Shown one piece after another: positions 27,014-35,603 of a stretch of 64,000 nucleotides of DNA. How positions within the stretch are numbered: position 1 is the stretch's first letter; every line of letters starts with the position of its first letter. The notes beneath the pieces were generated by a model that saw only the letters and a list, made by a program, of their open reading frames with translations, searched no databases and had not been told where the DNA came from. The translations under genes and the position numbers were made by a program. Origin of the DNA: Paracoccaceae bacterium (GTDB lineage: Bacteria > Pseudomonadota > Alphaproteobacteria > Rhodobacterales > Rhodobacteraceae); NCBI GenBank assembly GCA_007692585.1, contig REBU01000039.1, positions 1 through 64,000 of the forward strand, written 5' to 3'.

Positions 27014-28795
27014 ATGGATCAATTTGTAATCAACCTGATATTTGTTGGCGCGTCCTTCGCGCTCTACATCGGGATTGCGATCTGGGCGCGCGCAGGTTCA
27101 ACCTCGGATTTCTATGCCGCTTCGCGTGGGGTCAACCCTGTCGTAAACGGCGCTGCAACAGCAGCGGACTGGATGTCGGCCGCAAGCTTCATCTCGATGG
27201 CCGGTCTGATTGCGGCTGTCGGCTATGGTAACTCGACCTTCCTGATGGGTTGGACGGGCGGCTATGTGATCCTCGCGCTGCTGCTTGCGCCTTACCTGCG
27301 CAAGTTTGGCCGTTTCACAGTGCCGGATTTCATCGGCGACCGTTTCTACAGCCAGACCGCGCGTCTGGTGGCGGTGATTTCGCTTCTGGTCATGTCGATC
27401 ACTTACGTAATCGGCCAGATGACTGGTGCTGCCGTGGCCTTCTCGCGCTTTCTGGAAGTGGACAACACGACCGGTCTGTTCATCGCATCGGCCGTTGTGT
27501 TCTGCTACGCCGTTCTCGGCGGTATGAAGGGCATCACCTACACGCAGCTGGCACAATATGTCGTGCTGATCATCGCCTACACGATCCCGGCGGTCTTCAT
27601 CTCGCTGCAGCTGACGGGTAACCCGCTGCCGCAGCTGGGCCTGTTCTCGACGCATACAGCCTCGGGCCAGCCGCTTCTGCAGACGCTCAATGAAGTGCTG
27701 CTTGACCTGGGCTTCAATGACTATACCGGCAATCACGGCTCGACCTTCAACATGGTGCTCTTCACCTTGTCGCTGATGATCGGGACCGCGGGTCTGCCCC
27801 ACGTCATCATCCGCTTCTTCACGGTTCCGAAAGTGGCCGATGCGCGGACCTCGGCAGGCTGGGCGCTGGTTTTCATTGCGCTTCTTTACACGGTCGCTCC
27901 GGCTGTGGGGGCGATGGCGCGTCTGAATATCATCACGACGCTCTGGCCACAGGGCATTGAAGGTGAGCCGCTCGCGTTCGACGAAAAGCCGGACTGGATG
28001 CTGAACTGGGAACGCACAGGTCTGCTGCGGTTTGAGGATCTCAATGGCGATGGTCTGATCCAGTACTATAACGCTGCAAACCCGCCTGCCCGTGCCGTTG
28101 AAGAAGGCTGGGAAGGCAATGAAATGGTGCTGTTCAACAACGACATCCTCGTTCTGGCCAATCCCGAGATCGCCAATCTGCCCGGTTGGGTGATCGGTCT
28201 GATCGCGGCAGGTGGTCTGGCGGCGGCGCTGTCGACAGCTGCGGGTCTGTTGCTGGCCATCTCTTCTGCTGTGTCGCACGATCTGATCAAATCGATCATC
28301 AATCCAGCGATCTCCGAGAAGAGCGAACTGCTGGCTGCCCGGATTTCGATGGGCTTCGCGATTGCACTTGCGACCTATCTGGGCCTCAACCCGCCGGGCT
28401 TTGCCGCGCAGGTGGTGGCCTTGGCCTTCGGTCTGGCTGCTGCATCGCTCTTTCCGGCCATCATGCTGGGCATCTTCTCCAAGAAGATGAACTCTGCGGG
28501 GGCGATTGCAGGGATGATCGTGGGCCTTGGTTCTACGATCCTGTATATCTTCACCTATCTGGGCTGGTTCTTCATCCCCGGGACCAACATGCTGCCCAAC
28601 ACGCCGGATAACTGGCTGGGCGCAGGGCTTGGCATCGGTATCTCGCCGCTGAGCTTCGGTGCAGTGGGCGCCGCGCTGAACTTCATCACTGCGTTTGTCG
28701 TGATGAAGCTGACCGCGCCGGTTCCGGTCGAAATCGAGCAGTTGGTGGAATCGATCCGCGTGCCGAAAGGCGCAGGCGCGGCTGTCGATCACTGA
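27014..28795 (+). CDS. sodium:solute symporter large subunit (VC_2705-like SSS family)
   Basis: A 593-residue SLC5/SSS-type inner-membrane transporter with about 13 hydrophobic helices. The early helix pattern ADWMSAASFISMAG and the SSS-type GLAAALSTAAGLLLAIS are visible. Between these, a polar loop at about residues 310-385 contains DLNGDGLI (342-349), which matches a calcium-type EF-hand loop. The gene overlaps no neighbour, and an inverted repeat follows. Position beside acs, adk and the DUF4212 subunit points to acetate or a related carboxylate as substrate; this is inference from context. Confidence 0.9.
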   Translation: MDQFVINLIFVGASFALYIGIAIWARAGSTSDFYAASRGVNPVVNGAATAADWMSAASFISMAGLIAAVGYGNSTFLMGWTGGYVILALLLAPYLRKFGRFTVPDFIGDRFYSQTARLVAVISLLVMSITYVIGQMTGAAVAFSRFLEVDNTTGLFIASAVVFCYAVLGGMKGITYTQLAQYVVLIIAYTIPAVFISLQLTGNPLPQLGLFSTHTASGQPLLQTLNEVLLDLGFNDYTGNHGSTFNMVLFTLSLMIGTAGLPHVIIRFFTVPKVADARTSAGWALVFIALLYTVAPAVGAMARLNIITTLWPQGIEGEPLAFDEKPDWMLNWERTGLLRFEDLNGDGLIQYYNAANPPARAVEEGWEGNEMVLFNNDILVLANPEIANLPGWVIGLIAAGGLAAALSTAAGLLLAISSAVSHDLIKSIINPAISEKSELLAARISMGFAIALATYLGLNPPGFAAQVVALAFGLAAASLFPAIMLGIFSKKMNSAGAIAGMIVGLGSTILYIFTYLGWFFIPGTNMLPNTPDNWLGAGLGIGISPLSFGAVGAALNFITAFVVMKLTAPVPVEIEQLVESIRVPKGAGAAVDH

Positions 28796-28813
28796 TTGAG
28801 CGCAAAGACACTG

Positions 28814-28842
28814 GCCTGTCCCCATGTGATATGGGGGCAGGC
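28814..28842 (+). terminator. stem-loop after the symporter gene
   Basis: GCCTGTCCCCAT / ATGGGGGCAGGC forms a 12-bp stem with one G-T pair and a 5-base loop (28826-28830), 18 bases after the stop. Without a T-run it is a partial terminator or mRNA stabiliser, which would lower expression of the downstream signalling genes relative to the transporter. Confidence 0.6.
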
Positions 28843-28879
28843 TGCCCAATTCCGGGCCGTCAGATCAGGATGACACAAC

Positions 28880-30706
28880 ATGACTGACACATCGCCCAAG
28901 GTGCTGGAATTTCTCCAAAACGTGCACCCTTATGATTCCCTGCCGCAGGACGAGCTGGCGCGTGTCGCCAGTTGCTTCGGCCGCAGTGAAGTGCCCGCAG
29001 GCACTGTGATCTATACGTCCGGCGATCCAATCACCGGGGTTTATCTGGTGAAATCGGGCACGGTCGAAGTCACCGACAGCCATGGTGCGCTGGTTTCGAT
29101 GCTCAGCCCGCGGAATTCTTTTGGCGAACGGGGGCTCTTGCGCGACGGGCTGGCCGTCACAACGGCCACGACCACCTCGGACGCGGTGATTCTGTGCCTG
29201 CCCGCGGATGAACTGCGCCATTTGATCGCGAATTTCCCGGCATTCGAACGGTTTTTCAATAGGGGTCAGAGCGGGCGTGCAGCGCGGCAGAATGATCTTG
29301 CGACACTGAAAGTCTCGGATCTGATGGCGCGCAAACCGTTGAGCGTGACGCCTCAGACCACGGCGCAGGAAGCCGCGCAACTGATGCGCCAGCATCGCTT
29401 TTCCTGCGTGCCCGTGGTCGAGGATGAGAAGCTCGTAGGCATCGTCACCACGCGCGATCTGTCGGGCCGGGTGCTGGCAGAGGGCCGTCCGCCCGACACG
29501 CCGCTGGCAGAGATCATGACCCCAGATCCCTTGTCACTTAGCCCGCAATCGCTTGGCTCGGATATCCTGCACATGATGCTGGAAAATCGTATCGGGCATT
29601 TGCCGGTGGTGCGCGACGGCAAGCTTCTGGGCATGATCACTCAGACTGACCTCACCCGGTTTCAGGCGATCAGCTCGGCACAGCTGGTGCGCGATGCGGC
29701 TGTGGCGACGACTTATGAGGGGCTGGCCGAGGTCACTGCGCGCATTCCGCAACTGCTGGTGCAGCTTGTCGGCGCGCATAATGCCCATGAGATCGTCACC
29801 CGGCTGATAACCGATATCGCTGATACGGTTACGCGGCGGTTGTTGGCGCTTGGAGAGGAAAAATTAGGACCACCACCTGCGCCCTATCTCTGGGCGGCCT
29901 GCGGCAGCCAGGGACGGCAAGAGCAAACCGGCGTCAGCGATCAGGACAATTGCATCATCATAGATGATTCCGTGACGCCCGACGATATGCCCTATTTCGC
30001 CGATCTGGCACGATTTGTGTCTGACGGGTTGAATGCTGCGGGGTATTTCTATTGCCCCGGCGACATGATGGCGACCAATCCGCGCTGGTGTCAGCCCGCG
30101 CGCGTCTGGCGGCGCTATTTCCAGGGCTGGATCAGCACACCTTCGCCCGAGGCGCAGATGCTGGCCTCGGTCATGTTCGATCTGCGTCCCATTGGCGGCC
30201 AGGTGAGCCTGTTTCGTGCCCTGCAGGAAGAAACGCTCGCAGCGGCCTCGAAGAACTCGATCTTCGTGGCGCACATGGTGTCGAATTCGGTCAAGCACGC
30301 GCCGCCGCTGGGACTGTTGCGCAGTTTTGCCACCATCCGCTCGGGCGAACACAAGAACCATGTTGACATGAAGCTGGGCGGGGTGGTGCCGGTGACCGAT
30401 CTGGGCCGCGTCTATGCGCTGCGCGGGCGCATCTCGGCGGCCAATACCCGCGCGCGGCTTCTGGCGGCGGAAGAGCAGGGCGTGATCTCGGTATCGGGCG
30501 CGCGCGATCTGATCGAAGCCTATGACCTGATCGCCAACATGCGGTTGGAAAATCAGGCCAGTCTGGTGCGCATGGGGCGCAAGCCGGACAATTTTCTTGC
30601 GCCATCCGATCTGTCGGATTTCGAGCGCAGCCATTTGCGCGACGCTTTCGTGGTCGTGCGCACCATGCAATCGGCCATCGGCCAGCTTGTCGGCACACTG
30701 GGGTAA
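28880..30706 (+). CDS. cNMP-binding / CBS / DUF294 nucleotidyltransferase-like protein
   Basis: A 608-residue soluble regulator. An N-terminal cyclic-nucleotide-binding domain (about residues 15-130, GVYLVKSGTVEV, NSFGERGLL) is followed by two CBS motifs (about 145-275). A GlnD-like DUF294 nucleotidyltransferase domain has GSQGR-x-E at 342-348 and SDQDN near 353-357, and a C-terminal DUF294_C helical domain completes it. The acidic residues of the nucleotidyltransferase motif look intact. It probably senses nucleotides and modifies a partner, as GlnD does PII, but the target is unknown. It lies between the symporter and a degenerate sensor kinase in one apparent operon. Confidence 0.88.
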   Translation: MTDTSPKVLEFLQNVHPYDSLPQDELARVASCFGRSEVPAGTVIYTSGDPITGVYLVKSGTVEVTDSHGALVSMLSPRNSFGERGLLRDGLAVTTATTTSDAVILCLPADELRHLIANFPAFERFFNRGQSGRAARQNDLATLKVSDLMARKPLSVTPQTTAQEAAQLMRQHRFSCVPVVEDEKLVGIVTTRDLSGRVLAEGRPPDTPLAEIMTPDPLSLSPQSLGSDILHMMLENRIGHLPVVRDGKLLGMITQTDLTRFQAISSAQLVRDAAVATTYEGLAEVTARIPQLLVQLVGAHNAHEIVTRLITDIADTVTRRLLALGEEKLGPPPAPYLWAACGSQGRQEQTGVSDQDNCIIIDDSVTPDDMPYFADLARFVSDGLNAAGYFYCPGDMMATNPRWCQPARVWRRYFQGWISTPSPEAQMLASVMFDLRPIGGQVSLFRALQEETLAAASKNSIFVAHMVSNSVKHAPPLGLLRSFATIRSGEHKNHVDMKLGGVVPVTDLGRVYALRGRISAANTRARLLAAEEQGVISVSGARDLIEAYDLIANMRLENQASLVRMGRKPDNFLAPSDLSDFERSHLRDAFVVVRTMQSAIGQLVGTLG

Positions 30707-30721
30707 GGGACCGCACCACAC

Positions 30722-31270
30722 ATGATAATGGAATTTCTGGCAGTGATCGTGGCGGGATTTGGCGGTGGCGGCACCGCGATGATCCTGCGCCGCATCAGCG
30801 GGCGGCGCTTGCCGGAATGGCTGACACCAGCCGGTGTAGCGATGGGCATGATCGCCATGGTGATCTATCTGGAATATTCCTGGGCCGACCGCTTCGAGAG
30901 CGGGGTGCCGGAAGATGTGGTCGTGGTCAGCCGCAACCAGCATGTGTCCTGGATGCGCCCCTGGACTTATGCGGTGCCGCTGACCAACCGCATCATCGCG
31001 GTGGATAACCGCATCCGCCAGCGCAACCTTACCAATCCCGATCTGGTGCTGACCGGGGTGATTCTGCGTGAACGCTGGGCGCTGACCATGGGGTTTCAAT
31101 CCATTTTCGACTGCGTGAATGCGCGCCGGGCAGATCTGACCGAAGGCACGCGACTGGATGCGGAGGGGCTTCCGGTCGCGGCGGAATGGTACAGGCTGGC
31201 GCCTGACGACCCGTTTCTGACGACTGCTTGTGGAGGAGGAGCACATGGAGGACAAGGCCCGGAAAGCTGA
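30722..31270 (+). CDS. small membrane protein of unknown function in the symporter/exonuclease operon
   Basis: A 182-residue protein with two N-terminal hydrophobic segments (about residues 4-24 and 40-58) and a soluble C-terminal part of about 120 residues with no recognised motif. It begins 15 bases after the DUF294 gene (RBS AAGGGA) and its 3' end overlaps the response-regulator start by 26 bases, so it is translated as part of the same operon. I do not recognise the family. Its position suggests a structural or accessory role in the membrane signalling complex. Confidence 0.65.
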   Translation: MIMEFLAVIVAGFGGGGTAMILRRISGRRLPEWLTPAGVAMGMIAMVIYLEYSWADRFESGVPEDVVVVSRNQHVSWMRPWTYAVPLTNRIIAVDNRIRQRNLTNPDLVLTGVILRERWALTMGFQSIFDCVNARRADLTEGTRLDAEGLPVAAEWYRLAPDDPFLTTACGGGAHGGQGPES

Positions 31271-31667
31271 AATCCTGGTGGTGGAGGATGAGGATAATAT
31301 TGCCATCGCCCTGAATTATCTGCTGACCCGCGAGGGGTATAACCAGACACGCATTGCCACTGGTGCAGGCGCGGTGGAGATCATCCGCCAGCGCAAGCCT
31401 GATCTGGTCTTGCTCGATGTCATGCTGCCTGAAGTGTCGGGCTATGAAATCTGCCAGTCGGTGCGCGCAGACCCCGATTGCGCCGGGGTGCGGATCCTGA
31501 TGATGACTGCGCGCGGCTCGGCGATGGAGCGGCGCAAGGGGCTGGCGATGGGGGCGGATGGATTCATCTCGAAACCGTTTGAACTGAAGGAATTGCGCGA
31601 AGAGGTTCGCAGCATGCTTGCAGGCGTTCCAGCGCCTGAGCCGCAGCCAGGCGGCGCGGATGCTTGA
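31245..31667 (+). CDS. stand-alone response regulator receiver
   Basis: A 140-residue CheY-like protein with no output domain. The acidic pocket (VVEDED, about 12-17), phosphoacceptor D58 (LLDVMLPE), T88 and K110 (SKPFEL) are all in place, so it should be phosphorylatable. The ATG at 31245 follows GGAGGAGG. It overlaps the preceding membrane-protein gene by 26 bases and the next gene by 8, indicating tight coupling. The only kinase-like gene adjacent is degenerate, so the phosphodonor must be another kinase or acetyl-phosphate. Confidence 0.88.
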   Translation: MEDKARKAEILVVEDEDNIAIALNYLLTREGYNQTRIATGAGAVEIIRQRKPDLVLLDVMLPEVSGYEICQSVRADPDCAGVRILMMTARGSAMERRKGLAMGADGFISKPFELKELREEVRSMLAGVPAPEPQPGGADA

Positions 31668-33747
31668 TCGTCTGAGCCTGCGGGTCAGGGTGCTGTTGTT
31701 CTTCGCGGCACTGGGTCTTGGTTCCGTCGCCGCGATGGGGCTGGGTGGCTGGGTGGTGCTGTCGCGCGCGGATATGCCCGAACTCGTTGCGCCGATGCTG
31801 CAGGCGGGCATCCTTGGCGGGTTTCTGATCGTCTTTCTTGTCACTGGTATCTGGTATCTGTTCGATGCCAATGTGGCCCGCGCGATTGATGCTCTTGCCA
31901 ATGCCATCCGCACCCGCGCTGTGGCCGGTGTGAATGATGCGCTGGGCCCGGAACGCGATCAGGCGAAATATCTGGGTGATCTGGCACCGGCGGCCAATGC
32001 GATCACGCAATCGCTGGCGCAAACGCGCAATGCGCTGGCCGAATCTGTCGCACGCGAGACATCGCGCCTCTCGGCCGAGAAATCGCGGCTTGAAAAGCTG
32101 CTGTCGGATGTGCCCGTCGCGGTGCTGCTGTGCACGGCGGATTTTCAGTTGGTGTTCTATAACGGGCAGGCGGTCAATGTGCTGGGGGCAGGGGGCTCTC
32201 CTGGGCTGGGTCGCAACCTTGTCGATTACCTGCGCGAAGGGCCTGTGCGTCATGCCTATGACCGGCTCAGCGCGCTCAATGACCCGGATGCGGCCTCGGA
32301 TCTGATCTGTGCGACGACGGGAACGGGGCGGCTTTTGTCGGGGCGGATGCGGGTTTTGCGCCGCACCGACAATACCCGCCGTCCGGGTTTCGTGCTGACC
32401 CTGCGCGATGTGACATCCGATCTGCGCAGCCATGCCGCGCGCGAGGCGCTGCTGGCCGAAGTGCTCGACCGCGTGCGCCGTCCCGCGGCCAATCTGCAGA
32501 CAGTCATCGGTGTGATGTCCGAGCGCGACGGGCCAGCCCCGTCAGAAGATCTGAATCAGGCGCTGATGACCGAGGTTCAGGCCCTCAGCCATGCCGTCAC
32601 GGAACTTGGTCAGCGCTATGACGAGGGACGCAATGACTGGCGCGCGCAGGGGCAGATTCGCGCAGCCGACCTCATGGACGGGATCGCGGCACAGTATGAT
32701 GCCATGGACCTGTCGCTGCAGCCCGAAGGGCCGGACCTGATCCTGTCCTGCGACGGGTTCGAGCTGGCGCTGCTGTTTCGCTGGCTGGGCGAGAAGCTTT
32801 CGGGGGCAGGGCATGCCACCAGTTTCAGGCTCTGTCTGGCTGAAGAAGACGGCCCCGGTGCCCTGTTCGATCTGATGTGGCAGGGCGCGCATCTGACTGT
32901 TGGCGAGCTGGACGCCTGGCTGGGCGATGAACTGGACCCTGATATTCCCGATCTGACGGCGCGTGCCGTACTCAATGCTCATGCGACCGAGGTCTGGACC
33001 GAAACGCGGCCTGACGGCTGGTCGCTGGTGCGCCTGCCCATTCCGAACGCGCGTCGCGCCACCAGCCGCCCGCCGCCGATTCAGCGCGAAGTTGTCTATG
33101 ATTTCGAGCTGTTGTCCAAGGAACGCAATGCGGGCGTGCTCGAAACCCGGCTTGAAGATCTGACCTATGTGGTCTTCGACACCGAGACGACGGGACTGAC
33201 GCCTTCGACAGATGAAATCGTGCAGATCGCAGCGGTGCGGCTGGTCAATGGCCGCCGTGTCCAACGCGAGGTGTTCGACACGCTGGTTGACCCGGGGCGT
33301 CCCATTCCGCAAAGCTCGACCGATGTGCACGGGATCACCGAGGATATGGTCAAGGGCGCGCCAACGATTGCGGACGCTGGCAAGCGCTTCCACGACTTCG
33401 CGCGCGGGGCGGTTCTGATTGCGCATAATGCGCCTTTCGACATGGAGTTCCTGCGCCGCCACGAGAAGTCCATCGGTGTGCGCTTTGATCATCCGGTGCT
33501 CGATACGGTGCTGCTCTCGGCGGTGGTCTACGGCCAGCTTGAACAGCACTCGCTCGATGCGCTGACTGCGCGGCTGGGAATCACCATTCCCGAAGCCGCG
33601 CGCCACACAGCCATCGGCGATACTGTGGCGACAGCAGATGCGTTTCTGAAACTGATTCCGATGCTGAAATCACGTGGACTTAACACTTTTGGTGATGTTT
33701 TGGGCGAAGTCCGCAGGCATGGGCGGCTGCTCAAGGATCTGAATTGA
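31660..33747 (+). CDS. membrane pseudo-histidine-kinase fused to DnaQ-type 3'-5' exonuclease
   Basis: A 695-residue fusion. Two transmembrane helices (about 10-34 and 46-68) are followed by a HAMP-like/coiled region, a PAS-like domain (about 145-250), a DHp-like segment and a degenerate ATPase-like segment. A complete DEDDh exonuclease domain (about 502-675) follows, with DTET (D507, E509), HNAPFD (D594) and H649/D654. In the DHp segment the expected His of the H-box is Asp270 (DRVRRP), and no N/G1/G2 boxes are seen, so kinase activity is unlikely. The exonuclease residues are intact. The start at 31660 overlaps the response-regulator stop. Its substrate, DNA or RNA, is unknown. Confidence 0.85.
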   Translation: MLDRLSLRVRVLLFFAALGLGSVAAMGLGGWVVLSRADMPELVAPMLQAGILGGFLIVFLVTGIWYLFDANVARAIDALANAIRTRAVAGVNDALGPERDQAKYLGDLAPAANAITQSLAQTRNALAESVARETSRLSAEKSRLEKLLSDVPVAVLLCTADFQLVFYNGQAVNVLGAGGSPGLGRNLVDYLREGPVRHAYDRLSALNDPDAASDLICATTGTGRLLSGRMRVLRRTDNTRRPGFVLTLRDVTSDLRSHAAREALLAEVLDRVRRPAANLQTVIGVMSERDGPAPSEDLNQALMTEVQALSHAVTELGQRYDEGRNDWRAQGQIRAADLMDGIAAQYDAMDLSLQPEGPDLILSCDGFELALLFRWLGEKLSGAGHATSFRLCLAEEDGPGALFDLMWQGAHLTVGELDAWLGDELDPDIPDLTARAVLNAHATEVWTETRPDGWSLVRLPIPNARRATSRPPPIQREVVYDFELLSKERNAGVLETRLEDLTYVVFDTETTGLTPSTDEIVQIAAVRLVNGRRVQREVFDTLVDPGRPIPQSSTDVHGITEDMVKGAPTIADAGKRFHDFARGAVLIAHNAPFDMEFLRRHEKSIGVRFDHPVLDTVLLSAVVYGQLEQHSLDALTARLGITIPEAARHTAIGDTVATADAFLKLIPMLKSRGLNTFGDVLGEVRRHGRLLKDLN

Positions 33748-33830
33748 GGTTTGTCGACGTGTTATTAACGCGCGCTTAACTAAAGGTCTGCAAAGCTCCG
33801 AGAGTTGGCGAATCTCAAAGGGGTGTCAGA

Positions 33831-35537
33831 ATGGCGCACGCGATCTTGCTGAGTATGACGATTGTGAGCACGGCAACACTGATCGTGATGGGCGCGCTGT
33901 CAATTTTCGCGGGGCTTTGGCGCGGCAAGCCACGCGTCGATATGTCGTTGGCAGGGAGCGACCATGATGCAGTGTTCATCTTTCGTGGCGAAGCGCTGAT
34001 AGACAGCTCGGATGGGGCGCAGAAACTTCTCGCGACATTGCGCGATCCGGCGCAACCTGCGCCCAGAAATGGTGGCTGGGCGGTTCTGCAGCCTTATCTG
34101 AAACAGCATTTCGCTGAACTTGAAACAGCGCTTTCGACCCTCGCGGACAAGGGGCAATGTGAATTGAAGTCGCAGACAAATAGCGGTCTGGTGCTGTCAG
34201 CGCGCTACCACAAGGGACTCACACAGTTGCGCCTGTCCGACACGAATGCTGAGGGCGCGCTTCTGGCCATCGACCGGCTCAGCTTTGATGCCGTGCAAAG
34301 CGAATTGACCACGCTACGCGCTCTGTCGCGCAATACTCCGGCCCTCGTGTGGAAAACGGATGCCGAGGGGCAGGTGGTATGGGCCAACGCAGCCTATATC
34401 CGTGCATTGCAAGAAGACAGCGCCCAGTCGGGTGAATTGTGCTGGCCGCTGCCTCATCTGTTTGACATGGCGGCACGTGACAATGTCGGTCGCCTCGAGT
34501 TGCGCCGCAATGACGGGACGCGCTGGTTCGCCCATTCAGAAGCGCGTTGCGAAGACAAGATCCTGCATTTCGCCCTGCCCATCGACGCCGCCGTTCAATC
34601 CGAGGCCTCTCGCCGTGAAACTCTCCAGACGCTGACCCGGACCTTTGCCTCCCTGCCGATCGGCCTTGCCCTGTTCGACTCCGAACGCAGGTTGCAAGTT
34701 TTCAATCCTGCGCTGGTCGATCTGACTGGCATGGCACCACTCTTTCTTGCCGCCCGCCCGAGTTTCGAGCAGGTTCTCTATACCTTGCGCGAAAAGCGCA
34801 TGCTGCCGGAGCCGAAGGATTTCCAGAACTGGCGGCGCGAAATCATCGAGATGGAAAAGGCCGCTGAAGACGGGGTATATGCAGAAGAATGGTGCCTCGA
34901 TGGTGGGCGCACCTTCCATGTGACCGGGCGGCCCCAGCCGAATGGCGCCATCGCTCTGTTCATCGAGGACGTCACTACGGAAACTGCCTTGACCCGGAGT
35001 TTTCGCGCGGAAATCGAAACCATGCAAAAGGTGATCGACGGTTTGGGCGACGCTGTCGCCGTGTTCAGCCGTGCGGGCCAGACGCTTCTTGCCAATGATC
35101 CATATGTCCGCCTTTGGGAGGTCAATCCATGTGTCGATCTTGGCGATGGAGGGCTGACGCAAGCGCTTGGCCTGTGGTCTGAAACATGCGAGCCGACGAC
35201 CCTTTGGGCGCGTCTGGCGGAGTTTGTGACCCGCGCGGAGGTCAGCGAAGAAATCAAGGGCTCGGTGGCGATGCGTGGCGGCAATACCTTTGCGATCAAA
35301 GCCACACGCTTACCTGGTGGGGCTGTCATGATTGTGTTCCGGGCATTGGCGCAGGCGGTTGTCACATCGCCCCGTACCGAGCGCGCATTGCAAGCGGAAC
35401 TGATCAACGGCCCCGATCTTGCGCGCCAAGAAAGCGAGGCCGCCCGTGCCGTCCCGGCGCCCGAGCGTCCGCGCGCAGAGATGAGCCCGCGCAAACCCCG
35501 CTCGGCGGTGCATTCCAGCACCCGCATGCGCGTTTAA
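33831..35537 (+). CDS. membrane-anchored triple-PAS protein lacking a kinase domain
   Basis: A 568-residue protein with one N-terminal transmembrane helix (about 5-27) and three PAS-type domains beginning near residues 163, 273 and 401; each contains a typical core, for example PALVWKTDAEGQVVWAN. No DHp, ATPase, GGDEF, EAL or HTH domain follows; the C-terminus is a basic low-complexity tail. It therefore looks like a sensor scaffold. AAAGGGG precedes the ATG. It sits 83 bp after the exonuclease fusion and 66 bp before tsaE, and could belong to either transcript. Confidence 0.75.
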   Translation: MAHAILLSMTIVSTATLIVMGALSIFAGLWRGKPRVDMSLAGSDHDAVFIFRGEALIDSSDGAQKLLATLRDPAQPAPRNGGWAVLQPYLKQHFAELETALSTLADKGQCELKSQTNSGLVLSARYHKGLTQLRLSDTNAEGALLAIDRLSFDAVQSELTTLRALSRNTPALVWKTDAEGQVVWANAAYIRALQEDSAQSGELCWPLPHLFDMAARDNVGRLELRRNDGTRWFAHSEARCEDKILHFALPIDAAVQSEASRRETLQTLTRTFASLPIGLALFDSERRLQVFNPALVDLTGMAPLFLAARPSFEQVLYTLREKRMLPEPKDFQNWRREIIEMEKAAEDGVYAEEWCLDGGRTFHVTGRPQPNGAIALFIEDVTTETALTRSFRAEIETMQKVIDGLGDAVAVFSRAGQTLLANDPYVRLWEVNPCVDLGDGGLTQALGLWSETCEPTTLWARLAEFVTRAEVSEEIKGSVAMRGGNTFAIKATRLPGGAVMIVFRALAQAVVTSPRTERALQAELINGPDLARQESEAARAVPAPERPRAEMSPRKPRSAVHSSTRMRV

Positions 35538-35603
35538 GCCCGCGCGCGCCAGATCGCTCTGAAGGCGCTGGCAGTTGCGTGCAGGACATGGCAGGGTACG
35601 AGG

